IMG/VR virus record: IMGVR_UViG_3300020156_000044
Span: 1 to 44,696 of that record
Source of the DNA: a virus
Reading direction: 5' to 3' (one strand)
Length of the DNA stretch: 44,696 bases
Positions 15,692 through 23,407 of this stretch are shown one piece after another. Numbering within the stretch: position 1 is the first letter of the stretch; each line of letters begins with the position of its first letter. The position numbers and the translations under genes were made by a program. The notes below the pieces were generated by a model. It saw only the letters and a list, made by a program, of their open reading frames with translations, had not been told where the DNA came from and did no database searches.

Positions 15692-16056
15692 AACGGTCAC
15701 AGTTCATCGAGGATATCAAGACAAAATATAGCGGAGAAGGGAAAAAAATCCTCGAAGTCTCCTGCTATATGAATAACAAATCCACTGCTCTCCGTATCAC
15801 TGCTCTCGATGGTGAGCCTCTTATAATTGCAACGGTCAACCTTGAGAAGTACGCTCCACCAGATGGGCATATTCTCATCAAGGATTGGTCTGAGAATGAA
15901 GGTATCCAACTCGCTCTTGAGAAAGCTGGCCTCATCAGTGAGCCAATCAATCATTATCCTACAGGATTTGTAGAAGCAACCGAACATCGTATGAAGGGAA
16001 AACTTCTCGAAGCATGGGAAGCTTTTAAGGAAGAGCAGGGAGGAAGACTGAGATGA
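15688..16056 (+). CDS. Conserved phage protein, function unknown
   Basis: 122 residues. The stretch GHILIKDWSENEGIQLALEKAG resembles a motif I know from small proteins of many unrelated phages (IK-x-[YW]-SENEG-x-x-x-AL), function unknown. Coupled to the zinc-ribbon gene upstream and to the CAVGCL paralogue downstream by ATGA overlaps. GGGAG is 8 bases upstream. Confidence 0.7.
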   Translation: MKRSQFIEDIKTKYSGEGKKILEVSCYMNNKSTALRITALDGEPLIIATVNLEKYAPPDGHILIKDWSENEGIQLALEKAGLISEPINHYPTGFVEATEHRMKGKLLEAWEAFKEEQGGRLR

Positions 16057-16394
16057 TCACAATGACAGAGCTTGAGATACTCAACATCGTTGAGGAGCAT
16101 CTGCTAAAACAAAACAGACATGCTCTAAATTCAAAAGGAGCTTGTTCTTATCGTGCTCTTGATGGAACCAAATGTGCTGTCGGTTGTCTCATCTCTGATG
16201 AAGAATATTCACCAAAGATGGAAGGAGGAACGGTTACTATTCTTATTGCTCAAAATCTTCTTCCTGAACGACTCCTTCCATATGCAGTTTTGCTTATGGA
16301 ATTGCAGAGTATCCATGACAACTATCCTGTTGATACATGGAAAGAATTACTAGATAAAATCAGAGCCAGTCTTTTGGATCAGAGAGGAGACTGA
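16053..16394 (+). CDS. CAVGCL-type phage protein, copy 2
   Basis: 113 residues, paralogue of the gene at 12,556. It shares MT[DE]LEI, HLL, the KCAVGCL signature with DEEYSPKMEG, and a C-terminal [IL]-x-LQ-[SV]-IHD motif. It overlaps the upstream stop, with GGAGG 8 bases upstream. Two diverged copies in one early operon suggest either an old duplication with split roles or two captures of the same family. Function unknown. Confidence 0.75.
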   Translation: MITMTELEILNIVEEHLLKQNRHALNSKGACSYRALDGTKCAVGCLISDEEYSPKMEGGTVTILIAQNLLPERLLPYAVLLMELQSIHDNYPVDTWKELLDKIRASLLDQRGD

Positions 16395-16395
16395 G

Positions 16396-16740
16396 ATGAT
16401 CAAGATCGTGTTCGCTTTGCTCACGCTTTCGACTACAAGCGCTGTAGCAAACGATCTTGCAGAGTGGAACCCTCCTTCTCAATATGATCGTCCGTATCAT
16501 GGTCAGCTAATTGAGCGCTCTCTATCTCCTCACCTTGTAGATGGAGCTTGTCAGAGCCTCTTTGCCAAGCATGGTTTCAAGAGTATAGGAGGAAAAATGA
16601 GAGGATGCGCTTATCACAAAGACAACACTTGTTGGATTATCTATATCAACAAACAACATGGAAAGAGCAGTCCAGCAGCAGTTCGTCGTCATGAGATAGG
16701 ACATTGCAATGGTTGGCAAGCCAATCATTCAGAGGATTGA
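16396..16740 (+). CDS. Secreted zinc-metallopeptidase-like protein
   Basis: 114 residues. Residues 1-19 form a signal peptide (MIKIVFALLTLSTTSAVAN, cut probably after AVA). The mature part has four Cys and ends with RRHEIGHCNGW-QANH, an HExxH zinc site with a further His 8 residues later as a possible third ligand. It could be a periplasmic protease acting on envelope or competing phage entry, or a small lytic enzyme. It closes the first early operon, directly before the terminator at 16,746. AGAGGAGA is 6 bases upstream. Confidence 0.65.
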   Translation: MIKIVFALLTLSTTSAVANDLAEWNPPSQYDRPYHGQLIERSLSPHLVDGACQSLFAKHGFKSIGGKMRGCAYHKDNTCWIIYINKQHGKSSPAAVRRHEIGHCNGWQANHSED

Positions 16741-16745
16741 AAGAA

Positions 16746-16770
16746 AAGCCCCGTAATAGGGGCTTTTTTG
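16746..16770 (+). terminator. Intrinsic terminator of the first early operon
   Basis: Stem AAAGCCCC/GGGGCTTT around a 6-base loop, followed by more T residues (six in total after GGGGC). Starts 5 bases after the preceding stop codon. Confidence 0.9.
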
Positions 16771-16775
16771 TCTAT

Positions 16776-16804
16776 TGCAAAAGGAATAAAAATATGCTAT
16801 AAAG
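16776..16804 (+). promoter_or_regulatory. Predicted promoter of the second early operon
   Basis: -35 TTGCAA at 16,776-16,781, 17-base spacer, -10 TATAAA at 16,799-16,804, directly behind the terminator. The AT-rich leader to 16,961 holds the palindrome at 16,928 but no convincing gene; an ATG frame at 16,837 stops after 11 codons. Confidence 0.65.
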
Positions 16805-16961
16805 AAATACAAACAAAGAAAACAGAGATATAGATATGAAAACAATGTTTATATTGCTTTGGATTATTTTGATTTTTGGATTTTCATATGGAATTATAAA
16901 TTTGATGATTTAGACTACCAAAAATGACTACAGAAACTGTAGCAGAAAGAGGAAAACGACA

Positions 16962-17159
16962 ATGCAAGAGCGTATCTACAAAGTGACCAACCTCCTCAAT
17001 GGTTTCTTCCACTATGAAACCGAGGATCAAACACTCGTCTTCAATGCTTCTCCTTCGCCAGAAGAGATAGAAGCTCTAGCTGATGATCTCACTATGTATG
17101 CCGTTTATCAGCACGGCAAAACCTTCTCCTCAAGGATTACTCCTCAGAATATGTGGTGA
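16962..17159 (+). CDS. Small early protein, function unknown
   Basis: 65 residues with GAGGAAAA 6 bases upstream. Aromatic-rich N-terminal half (NGFFHYETEDQTLVF), acidic middle and a neutral tail. First gene of the second early operon. No family recognised. Confidence 0.6.
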   Translation: MQERIYKVTNLLNGFFHYETEDQTLVFNASPSPEEIEALADDLTMYAVYQHGKTFSSRITPQNMW

Positions 17160-17164
17160 GTACC

Positions 17165-17392
17165 ATGAGAATTGCTCTCGGTACTAACCATAAGAAGCAA
17201 CCTTTTGCTGAATTTGTGCGTGATGGCAGCAGTCATCGCGCCTCTTGGCGTATCTGGTTATCATTTAACAATGATATCACCAGTGGCACCTATCTTGAAC
17301 TTAATCAAGACGGAAGCTGTGACCGTATCACAGTTAACAATGGACAGATCATTGATATCGTCTGTCTAACTACAGGAGTTGTAGTGAAATGA
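17165..17392 (+). CDS. Small early protein, function unknown
   Basis: 75 residues from ATG 17,165; GTG 17,153 or 17,156 would add a few residues. Beta-rich composition with WRIWLSF and repeated Gly/Asn turns. The palindrome 17,370-17,384 encodes its last codons (Thr-Gly-Val-Val) and also carries AGGAG for the next gene. Confidence 0.55.
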   Translation: MRIALGTNHKKQPFAEFVRDGSSHRASWRIWLSFNNDITSGTYLELNQDGSCDRITVNNGQIIDIVCLTTGVVVK

Positions 17393-17583
17393 ATATCCTA
17401 TCTGCCGAGCAATTCATCGCTCAAGGAACAAATGCTCATCAAATAAGGAGCATGGCTGTCTTCCATGAGCGAGTAGTTAGGAACCAATTCACTGGTGAAA
17501 CCATTCGAGTACCATCAGCAGTGAACATCAAAATCGCAAAGAAGCTGCGAGAGATAGCGGAGGAAGTCGAAAATGCGTCCTGA
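17389..17583 (+). CDS. Small early protein, function unknown
   Basis: 64 residues. The start overlaps the previous stop (ATGA). AGGAG lies inside the palindrome 17,370-17,384. The C-terminal half is basic and helical (NIKIAKKLREIAEEVENAS). No recognised domain. Confidence 0.6.
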   Translation: MNILSAEQFIAQGTNAHQIRSMAVFHERVVRNQFTGETIRVPSAVNIKIAKKLREIAEEVENAS

Positions 17584-17950
17584 GATCATCGCTCTTAGAA
17601 ACAAGCTCCAGCCGAAGTATGAGAATAATACTGATCCTCTCATCTTTGACTATCGTTTTTGGACTGAGCTTGAGAAGCTTGCTAAAAAAGAGAGAGAAGC
17701 TGCTCTCGATAGAGCAAAAGCATTCTCTTCTGATCCTGAGAAGGAAGGTCTTGTCATCAAAGGCAAGGCTCTTCGTCTCATGCTCAAGATATCATCTCCA
17801 CCGAAGGCTTTTGATAAGGAAACTTTCATGAATACTATCAGTGAGCAGTTCAAGATCGAGAAGCATAAGCTTCGAGAGATTGCTACAGCTTCTGTAGCTG
17901 AGGGAACTCCTCGTAAGAGTTACACTGTGGAGGATCGAGAGGATGACTGA
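17573..17950 (+). CDS. Early charged helical protein, function unknown
   Basis: 125 residues, Lys/Glu-rich and mostly helical; residues about 30-55 (ELEKLAKKEREAALDRAKAF) could form a coiled coil. GGAGGAAG is 8 bases upstream. The palindrome 17,883 encodes Thr-Ala-Ser-Val. It overlaps both neighbours by 8-11 bases, suggesting coupled translation. Confidence 0.65.
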   Translation: MRPEIIALRNKLQPKYENNTDPLIFDYRFWTELEKLAKKEREAALDRAKAFSSDPEKEGLVIKGKALRLMLKISSPPKAFDKETFMNTISEQFKIEKHKLREIATASVAEGTPRKSYTVEDREDD

Positions 17951-18236
17951 AATCTATTCTCATCCAACTATCCACGAAAAAACTCATGACGAGCTTCTCT
18001 TTCGTCTTGATCAAATTCGCAATCGTCGCCTTGTTGCTGCAATTGAATATCGAACAGCAGCAGAGAAGCGAATGGAAAAAGAAAATGCCAAGCTAACTGA
18101 TCAGTGGGAGAAGCTTCGTGATCGTCTTCAAGCGAAGATCATCAAGCTTGATATGGATATCAACGATATCGAGAAGGGTATCCAGAAGATGACGGAAATA
18201 TCCCATAAGATCAAGCTAACGGAGTTCTCACTATGA
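17943..18236 (+). CDS. Coiled-coil early protein
   Basis: 97 residues, almost entirely helical with heptad-like hydrophobics (residues about 15-90), for example WEKLRDRLQAKIIKLDMDIN. Likely a dimer or adaptor. No family recognised. Overlaps both neighbours by a few bases. Confidence 0.6.
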   Translation: MTEIYSHPTIHEKTHDELLFRLDQIRNRRLVAAIEYRTAAEKRMEKENAKLTDQWEKLRDRLQAKIIKLDMDINDIEKGIQKMTEISHKIKLTEFSL

Positions 18237-18346
18237 GCGAATGGATCACACCTTTTCTTGTCGTCGTTTTCATGCTCGCAATCTATATCATCGTGGATGC
18301 AGTGATCGTCTTGATCAGGAACATCTCGTCTGATGGAAGGTATTGA
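18233..18346 (+). CDS. 37-residue single-span membrane protein
   Basis: Starts MSEWITPFLVVVFMLAIYII and continues hydrophobic to about residue 28 before a polar tail RNISSDGRY. GGAG is 9 bases upstream and the start overlaps the previous stop (ATGA). Very short, but the ribosome site, coupling and membrane profile support it. Early phage membrane peptides often target host envelope functions; the role here is unknown. Confidence 0.6.
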   Translation: MSEWITPFLVVVFMLAIYIIVDAVIVLIRNISSDGRY

Positions 18347-18348
18347 AG

Positions 18349-18573
18349 ATGACAGAGTTCAACGAATTTGAACAGGCAGCAATTGCTCGTGACTTGTCTC
18401 GTAGACCAGAAGTGAAAGCGATTGCTCTTGCGCTTGCGAAGATTAACTCTCCGCGAAACGTTAAGGTCAACCCTGCTGAAATCCCTCCGATCTATATCAC
18501 TCTTGCTTATCATCTAGTGAATAGAAAGGAAGAGAGGGCAGCATTCCTCATGCTTTTGGAGATACTATCATGA
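18349..18573 (+). CDS. Small early protein, function unknown
   Basis: 74 residues from ATG 18,349; an upstream TTG is less likely. GGAAGG is about 10 bases upstream. Helical with FEQAAIARDLSRRPEVKAIA and a C-terminal KEERAAFLMLLEILS. No family recognised. ATGA overlap with the next gene. Confidence 0.6.
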   Translation: MTEFNEFEQAAIARDLSRRPEVKAIALALAKINSPRNVKVNPAEIPPIYITLAYHLVNRKEERAAFLMLLEILS

Positions 18574-18920
18574 ACCATTCGGAAATCCTCAAGGCAAGTA
18601 GTAAAATCATAGATGATCGAAACCTTCCGTATGGTGATCCTATGGTCAATCACACTTGTGCTGGAGAGTTGAAAGAAGTTTTCCATCGCTATTTTGGAAA
18701 ACATCGTATCGTTTCAAATGCTGAACGAGCAGCGATGGATAATGTCATCACCAAGATTGCTCGTATTGCTACAGGTCCTGTAGTAAGAGAAGACACCTAT
18801 ATTGATGGTGCTGCCTATTTTGCTATTGCAGGATCAGCAGCATCACCTGTCAGCTTCGACGCTGAACTCGAAGATACTCTTATCAGAAGGATGAGTGAAG
18901 ATGTCTCTACAAATAGCTGA
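18570..18920 (+). CDS. DUF6378/MazG-like protein
   Basis: 116 residues. LPYGDPMVNH near residue 20, then NVITKIARIATGP and DTYIDGAAYFAIAG near 75-100. These match the pattern YG-x-P-x-x-N-H ... K-x-ARL ... D-x-YID-x-x-Y-x-x-xA of the phage DUF6378 family, related in fold to MazG-type all-alpha NTP pyrophosphohydrolases. It might clean up nucleotides or act on alarmones during infection. The family match is from memory. The palindrome 18,769 encodes Thr-Gly-Pro-Val. Confidence 0.65.
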   Translation: MNHSEILKASSKIIDDRNLPYGDPMVNHTCAGELKEVFHRYFGKHRIVSNAERAAMDNVITKIARIATGPVVREDTYIDGAAYFAIAGSAASPVSFDAELEDTLIRRMSEDVSTNS

Positions 18921-19182
18921 AATCTTTCCAGAAGATATCGAGCGTTGTTTTCGTAACAGTCTTCCCAAGGAAGCTGTTGATACACTGATCCGTCTTGCTA
19001 TCAATGTTCAGGAATGTGAGAAGGCAATTCAAGACCTTCATAACATGAACAAGGAGCTTGTCAAGATTGTCACTATGAGTGGCAAGCTTCATGCAAGTCT
19101 CAATGATCGTCTCAAGAAGTTCGAGAGCCGATTTGATGGGTCATCCCTTCTCACTACAGAAGCTGTAGGAGGAGAACAGTGA
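18901..19182 (+). CDS. Early helical protein, function unknown
   Basis: 93 residues from ATG 18,901, 9 bases after AGAAGG; GTG 18,895 is an alternative. Overlaps the upstream gene by 20 bases. The middle (QECEKAIQDLHNMNKELVKI) is coiled-coil-like. The palindrome 19,154 lies near the 3' end (Thr-Glu-Ala-Val), followed by GGAGGAG for the nuclease gene. Confidence 0.6.
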   Translation: MSLQIAEIFPEDIERCFRNSLPKEAVDTLIRLAINVQECEKAIQDLHNMNKELVKIVTMSGKLHASLNDRLKKFESRFDGSSLLTTEAVGGEQ

Positions 19183-20237
19183 CAACCTTCCGTCTTGCAA
19201 ACATGGAATGGAAAAACGGCAAGCGTGTTGATCCAGACAGCAAGCTTCCCTATTACTCCTCCTCAATCATGGAGGAGATCACTACTTGTCCTAAGTGGGG
19301 TCTCATTCGATACAAAGATCGTAAGTATTTCCGAGCGAACTTTCGTTCTCTAGCTTTGGAAGCAGGAAGTCAGATGCACGAAGTCTTTGCTGCTCTTCGT
19401 CTTTGGCAGCTTCATCGTGTGCAAGGTTTGACTGATCATTTCAATCATCATGCAGTTCGTATCTTTGGTCAAGCGAGAGTAGAAGCCTGCTTTTGGCCAA
19501 AGCCTGACATGCGAGATGAAGCACTCTCTTTCTGTTTTGAAATCCTTAACAGCGGAGATTTCTTCGATGATCCTTCCGATAACAAGCGCACCATTGCAAA
19601 CATGGAAGAGACAACCATTCGCTATGTCGATGAAATGATGGCAGTGATGGACAGGAATGCGGTATGGGTCTCCGATGAGCAAGACCCTACAGCACCTGTA
19701 GGCATCGAGCTTCCTTTTGATATGGTGATCAATGAGCAAATTCGTTATATCGGAACGATTGATGCTGTTGGTGTACATTCAGAAGCAGGCATCCGTCTTG
19801 AAGAGAATAAGACAGCTAGTCGTCTTGATGATGCTTGGCGAGATAGCTTCCGCATTCGTCATCAGCTTACCGGATATGTGATCGCTGGTCGCTTGCTCAC
19901 TAATAGTCCAATTGAGCAAGTGAAGATGATTGGTATCAAGATCAAACAAACGCGTAGCATCGAAGACTTTCTCTCCTTCGTAGAGCATCGTGATGAGGAG
20001 CACTTTGAAGCATTCCTGCGGACACTATTCTATACTCATCAACTTACTGAACAGTTCGCAGGAAATCACCTCAATGCTCCTCAGTTCACACACTCTTGTA
20101 ATCGTTACTTTCGACCATGTGGGTTTATCGATCTCTGTGCAGGAAGTAAGGAAGATCAAGAGATGATGTATGAGAGCATGGAAAGAACTCCTTACTCTCC
20201 ATCAGAGCGAGGAGTTTTGGGAGAAGATGATGCTTAA
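19179..20237 (+). CDS. Cas4/RecB-like PD-(D/E)XK nuclease
   Basis: 352 residues from GTG with GGAGGAG 6 bases upstream. GSQMHEVFAAL (about 65-75) is the RecB-motif helix. GTIDAVG is followed by LEENKTASRLDD, giving Asp and Glu-x-Lys of the PD-(D/E)XK core near 190-215, then QLTGYVIAG. An N-terminal Cys (TTCPKWGL) and three C-terminal Cys (SCNRYFRPCGFIDLC) fit the Fe-S cluster of Cas4/AddB-type nucleases. Probably a recombination or replication exonuclease working with the Sak4-like ATPase downstream. Confidence 0.85.
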   Translation: MTTFRLANMEWKNGKRVDPDSKLPYYSSSIMEEITTCPKWGLIRYKDRKYFRANFRSLALEAGSQMHEVFAALRLWQLHRVQGLTDHFNHHAVRIFGQARVEACFWPKPDMRDEALSFCFEILNSGDFFDDPSDNKRTIANMEETTIRYVDEMMAVMDRNAVWVSDEQDPTAPVGIELPFDMVINEQIRYIGTIDAVGVHSEAGIRLEENKTASRLDDAWRDSFRIRHQLTGYVIAGRLLTNSPIEQVKMIGIKIKQTRSIEDFLSFVEHRDEEHFEAFLRTLFYTHQLTEQFAGNHLNAPQFTHSCNRYFRPCGFIDLCAGSKEDQEMMYESMERTPYSPSERGVLGEDDA

Positions 20238-20556
20238 GGAACTTACTCTCCTTGTTAACAACACTCCTCTGATTTGTATCAATGTGAGTGATATTTTCAT
20301 CTACACAGGAGGTCTCAAATCCTGTCCTGAGTGGATGATCGAACTCGTTGAAGATGAGAAGGCAATCATCTTTCCTAATAAAAATCTCCTAATCCGTTGG
20401 GAGAATGGCTCTATCATCGCTGAGCCAGACGATATAGTCATCCGCTTCGATGGTCCAAAGGATTTCTACTCTTATAACTACTGTGTGATCCACGCAAAGG
20501 GCCGTGTTACAGAAGCTGTAGTAACAAACGAGGAAAACGATGGAAGTCCAAGATAA
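20227..20556 (+). CDS. Small protein in the recombination operon, function unknown
   Basis: 109 residues. Two adjacent ATGs (20,227 and 20,230) follow GGGAG, and both overlap the end of the nuclease gene. Beta-rich with a GGLKSCPEWM segment. A variant palindrome at 20,507 encodes Thr-Glu-Ala-Val near the C-terminus. Its last 17 bases overlap the ATPase gene. Confidence 0.6.
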   Translation: MMLKELTLLVNNTPLICINVSDIFIYTGGLKSCPEWMIELVEDEKAIIFPNKNLLIRWENGSIIAEPDDIVIRFDGPKDFYSYNYCVIHAKGRVTEAVVTNEENDGSPR

Positions 20557-21331
20557 AGAACAACTAGAGCGTCGAATGACAGGTATCATTTGGGGAAAGT
20601 CAGGCTGTGGAAAGACTACCTTTCTATCCTCTCTTCCTCAACCGATCCTCTATGTCATGATCGATCCTGATGGTAAAGAGAGTATCCCGGAGGTCTGTGA
20701 CTATAAAGTTCTTGATCTTTCCATGATGGAGGATGGAGAGACAGTCCGAGCCCTCAAAGACAAAGTACCTACCATGATCAAACAGATGAAGGGACAAGTT
20801 GCATCTGTTGTTGTTGATAGTTTGACAGTTTATGCTGAAAGAGGACTTAACTACGCTATTCAACAAAAGGTTGGAGGCAGTCCTAAGTTCACACCAACTA
20901 TTGAAGCTCCGGGACAAACTGCCTATGGAGCGCGTCGTCAATATATCGTTCATGCGACCAGTAATATCCTTCGTGCTACAGCACTTGTAGGAATGCATTG
21001 TTTCTTCACGACACATGATAGTGAAGTAACCAACGACAAAGGTGAAATTCTCCACTATACGATGATGCTTGGTGGTAAAGCTAACAATGACGTTGGCATC
21101 AAGATCAGTGAGTGTTGGTGGATGAGAGAACACGATGGAAAGTGGTTCATCGCTGTTCGCAATTGCAGACAAAGAGAGCCTATGAAGACGAGAATGTTCA
21201 ACTCTTCTAGCTCTCCAGAGTTCGAACTCAAGTTTAATCCAGCACTTGGGATCGATCAGCCACACTCGATTTCGAGGTGGTTTGAAAGCTGGATAGCTGC
21301 GGGAAGAAAGAAAATCCCGCTACCAACCTAG
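20540..21331 (+). CDS. Sak4-like RecA-fold ATPase (single-strand annealing/recombination)
   Basis: 263 residues. Walker A GKSGCGKT at 19-26 and a Walker-B-like VASVVVDSLT at 87-96. Size and lack of extra domains fit the Sak4/AAA_24 group of phage recombinases. Neighbours (Cas4-like nuclease, probable ssDNA-binding protein, RecD-like helicase) are the usual Sak4 company. It probably loads on or anneals single strands during replication or recombination. Start ATG has GAGGAAAA 2 bases before it. The palindrome 20,976 encodes Thr-Ala-Leu-Val. Confidence 0.85.
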   Translation: MEVQDKEQLERRMTGIIWGKSGCGKTTFLSSLPQPILYVMIDPDGKESIPEVCDYKVLDLSMMEDGETVRALKDKVPTMIKQMKGQVASVVVDSLTVYAERGLNYAIQQKVGGSPKFTPTIEAPGQTAYGARRQYIVHATSNILRATALVGMHCFFTTHDSEVTNDKGEILHYTMMLGGKANNDVGIKISECWWMREHDGKWFIAVRNCRQREPMKTRMFNSSSSPEFELKFNPALGIDQPHSISRWFESWIAAGRKKIPLPT

Positions 21332-21356
21332 GAGGAAATCGTGAAAGGAAATTAAG

Positions 21357-21860
21357 ATGCCCCGGAAGAAATCTGTTACAGAAGTTGTAGAGAAGTCAGA
21401 AGTTGTAGAAGAACAGCCAAAGGAGATGAAAATGGCTCAGGACGACAGCATTCTCGAACTCGATATGAACCTTGAGGATTATGCGGATTTTGAACCGCTT
21501 CCGAAGGGTCCGTATCCTGCCACTTGTGTTCAGGCTGAGCGCCGCACCAGTGACAAGGGGAATGACTATTACTACACCGTTTGGACAATTCATCCGGACG
21601 ACTATCCTGCGGACTATGCTCGGGAGAACAACCCCGAAGGAACTCGTTTGAACTATTCTCGTGTTCAGGTTCCTGATGCAAAGAACCGTCGATCCATCAC
21701 GGCAGTTAAAAACCTTCTTCGAGCCATTGGCATCTCGACGAAGACCAACGTTATCAACTGCGGTGAGTGGGAAGGTAAGAAGGCTAAGCTCATCGTTGAC
21801 GTTGGTGAGTTCAACGGTATGCCTAACAACCAGATCGCGAGCATTGAGGCTCTCGATTAA
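21357..21860 (+). CDS. Probable ssDNA-binding protein (DUF669/DUF2815-like)
   Basis: 167 residues. After an acidic, Lys/Glu-rich linker (about 1-25) comes LDMNLEDYADFEPLPKGPYPA and a beta-rich domain with GNDYYYTVWT, fitting the OB-like proteins that follow Sak4 genes in many phages. AAAGGAAA precedes the ATG. A second in-frame ATG at 21,432 also has an excellent AAAGGAG, so a shorter form starting MAQDDS may be made. The GCAA hairpin after the stop suggests a stable mRNA and abundant product. Confidence 0.7.
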   Translation: MPRKKSVTEVVEKSEVVEEQPKEMKMAQDDSILELDMNLEDYADFEPLPKGPYPATCVQAERRTSDKGNDYYYTVWTIHPDDYPADYARENNPEGTRLNYSRVQVPDAKNRRSITAVKNLLRAIGISTKTNVINCGEWEGKKAKLIVDVGEFNGMPNNQIASIEALD

Positions 21861-21870
21861 TCATTATCAA

Positions 21871-21892
21871 GGAGGGGGAGCAATCCCCCTCC
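21871..21892 (+). other. 9-bp hairpin with GCAA tetraloop after the ssDNA-binding gene
   Basis: Perfect 9-bp stem (21,871-21,879 with 21,884-21,892) closed by GCAA, no T-run. Same design as the hairpin at 15,417 behind another apparently abundant early protein. Confidence 0.75.
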
Positions 21893-21910
21893 AAACTCCA
21901 ACAAGGGAAA

Positions 21911-22201
21911 ATGGTCATGAACAACTTGAAGCAACTCAACTATGAAATGAACACTCTGAGTGCAAGAGTTAGCGGTATTAATACTGCTTTGGAACAGCTT
22001 CTTCAACATCTTCAAGGAACAAATCGAATATCAACAGACTCAGGAAAAAGTACTTCTGAGGTTGGCCCTCAAGGTATCCTACCAGAGATGGATCATACTT
22101 TGGTAGTGATCATCAACGGTATTACCAAAATCGAAGAAAACATGCATGTTCTTATGGACATTGCAGGTATCTATGATGCCGCAGCAAAGGGGCACAGGTA
22201 A
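21911..22201 (+). CDS. Small early protein, function unknown
   Basis: 96 residues with AAGGG 4 bases upstream; ATG 21,917 is an alternative. Helical N-terminal half (NYEMNTLSARVSGINTALEQ), then a Ser/Gly-rich linker and a second helix. Its TAA overlaps the helicase start (TAATG). A helicase or ssDNA-binding-protein partner is conceivable, but no family was recognised. Confidence 0.6.
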   Translation: MVMNNLKQLNYEMNTLSARVSGINTALEQLLQHLQGTNRISTDSGKSTSEVGPQGILPEMDHTLVVIINGITKIEENMHVLMDIAGIYDAAAKGHR

Positions 22202-23397
22202 TGCTCACTTATAACAGTCTCTCAGAAGAACAGCATGAAGCTGTTGATCTCTGTGCAGACCGCTCAAAGATGCTTGTAGGTGTTACAGGTGAAGCTGGTA
22301 GTGGTAAGACTTCTGTGTTGAAGTTTGTCCATGATCAACTTTGCGAAGATGAGAGTGCTCACATTGCTCTCGTTGCTCCTACTGGTAGAGCGGCTAAGCG
22401 CATTCAGGAAGCTACTGGCATTCCTGCGAAAACAATCCACCGCTTCATGCGGTGGTCTGTTCCTGTTGACGACGAAGACAGTGGCCTTCCAGCTTATGAC
22501 AAGTTCAACAAGTACCCGTTTAATACAGTACTTGTAGACGAAGCGTCGATGATGAACGAAGAGCTATATCGTGCTCTCATTGATGCTCTTCCTCCCCGAG
22601 GTGTCATTCGCTTCTTTGGTGATGCCAATCAGCTTCCTCCAGTTGAAGGGAAGTCTCCATTTCTTCAACTTTTGGAAAAGTTCCCATCAATTCGTCTCAC
22701 GAAGAACTTCCGTAGTGATGATGGCATTGTTACAGCTGCGAGGCAGATTGTCAGTGGTAGAGTTCCAGAGAGCAATAGTCAGTTTACAATGCTCAACCCC
22801 GGAACAGGGAATATGCTTCCAGCAGTGATGCAATTCATCGATGACTCTTTTCGAGGTCTTGGATCACAGCTGATCATTCCAACGAAGGTTGGCAAGTATG
22901 GTTGTGAAGCTCTCAACAATCATCTTCAACAAAAACTAAATGAGAATAAGAAACATCTCGTCATCAAGTATAAGGACAAAGAAGGTCACGACGACATTCG
23001 GAAGTTCAAGATCGGTGACAAGATGATCTGGACTAAGAATGACTACAAACTAAATCTCTTCAATGGCATGATCGGATGGGTGGAGGACTTAGATGACGAC
23101 ACTGGAGAAATCGTTCTCAACATCGAGGATAAAAGCATCGTCATCCCCACACATATTGAAAGTTACAACGCCGACGGCCGTGCCATCTTCCAGTACGACC
23201 CAAGAAAGAACATCAGTCTTGCCTATGCTATTACAACTCACAAAGCGCAAGGGTCCGAGTTCGATCGCGTTGTTCTGCTTCTTAATAGATCATATGTCCT
23301 CAACAGGGCAAATTTCTACACAGCAGTCACAAGAGCTAAGAAAACTGCGACTGTCGTTTTGGGAGCAGGAGCACTAGCAACGGCCTTGAAGAAATGA
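22201..23397 (+). CDS. RecD-like SF1B helicase
   Basis: 398 residues, the length of compact RecD/Dda-type helicases. Walker A GEAGSGKT (30-37), motif Ia APTGRAAKRI (59-68), motif II DEAS (113-116), motif III GDANQLPPV (140-148), motif V THKAQGSEFDRVVL (about 345-360) and motif VI YTAVTRAKK near 380. Predicted to unwind 5'-3'. It is the only helicase gene in the window, so it may serve replication as well as recombination. Confidence 0.9.
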   Translation: MLTYNSLSEEQHEAVDLCADRSKMLVGVTGEAGSGKTSVLKFVHDQLCEDESAHIALVAPTGRAAKRIQEATGIPAKTIHRFMRWSVPVDDEDSGLPAYDKFNKYPFNTVLVDEASMMNEELYRALIDALPPRGVIRFFGDANQLPPVEGKSPFLQLLEKFPSIRLTKNFRSDDGIVTAARQIVSGRVPESNSQFTMLNPGTGNMLPAVMQFIDDSFRGLGSQLIIPTKVGKYGCEALNNHLQQKLNENKKHLVIKYKDKEGHDDIRKFKIGDKMIWTKNDYKLNLFNGMIGWVEDLDDDTGEIVLNIEDKSIVIPTHIESYNADGRAIFQYDPRKNISLAYAITTHKAQGSEFDRVVLLLNRSYVLNRANFYTAVTRAKKTATVVLGAGALATALKK

Positions 23398-23407
23398 GGA
23401 GGAAGAG

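Noticed and set aside
16837-16871. Small hydrophobic ORF behind the promoter at 16,776
   Set aside because: Frame stops after 11 codons; no longer frame with a ribosome site.
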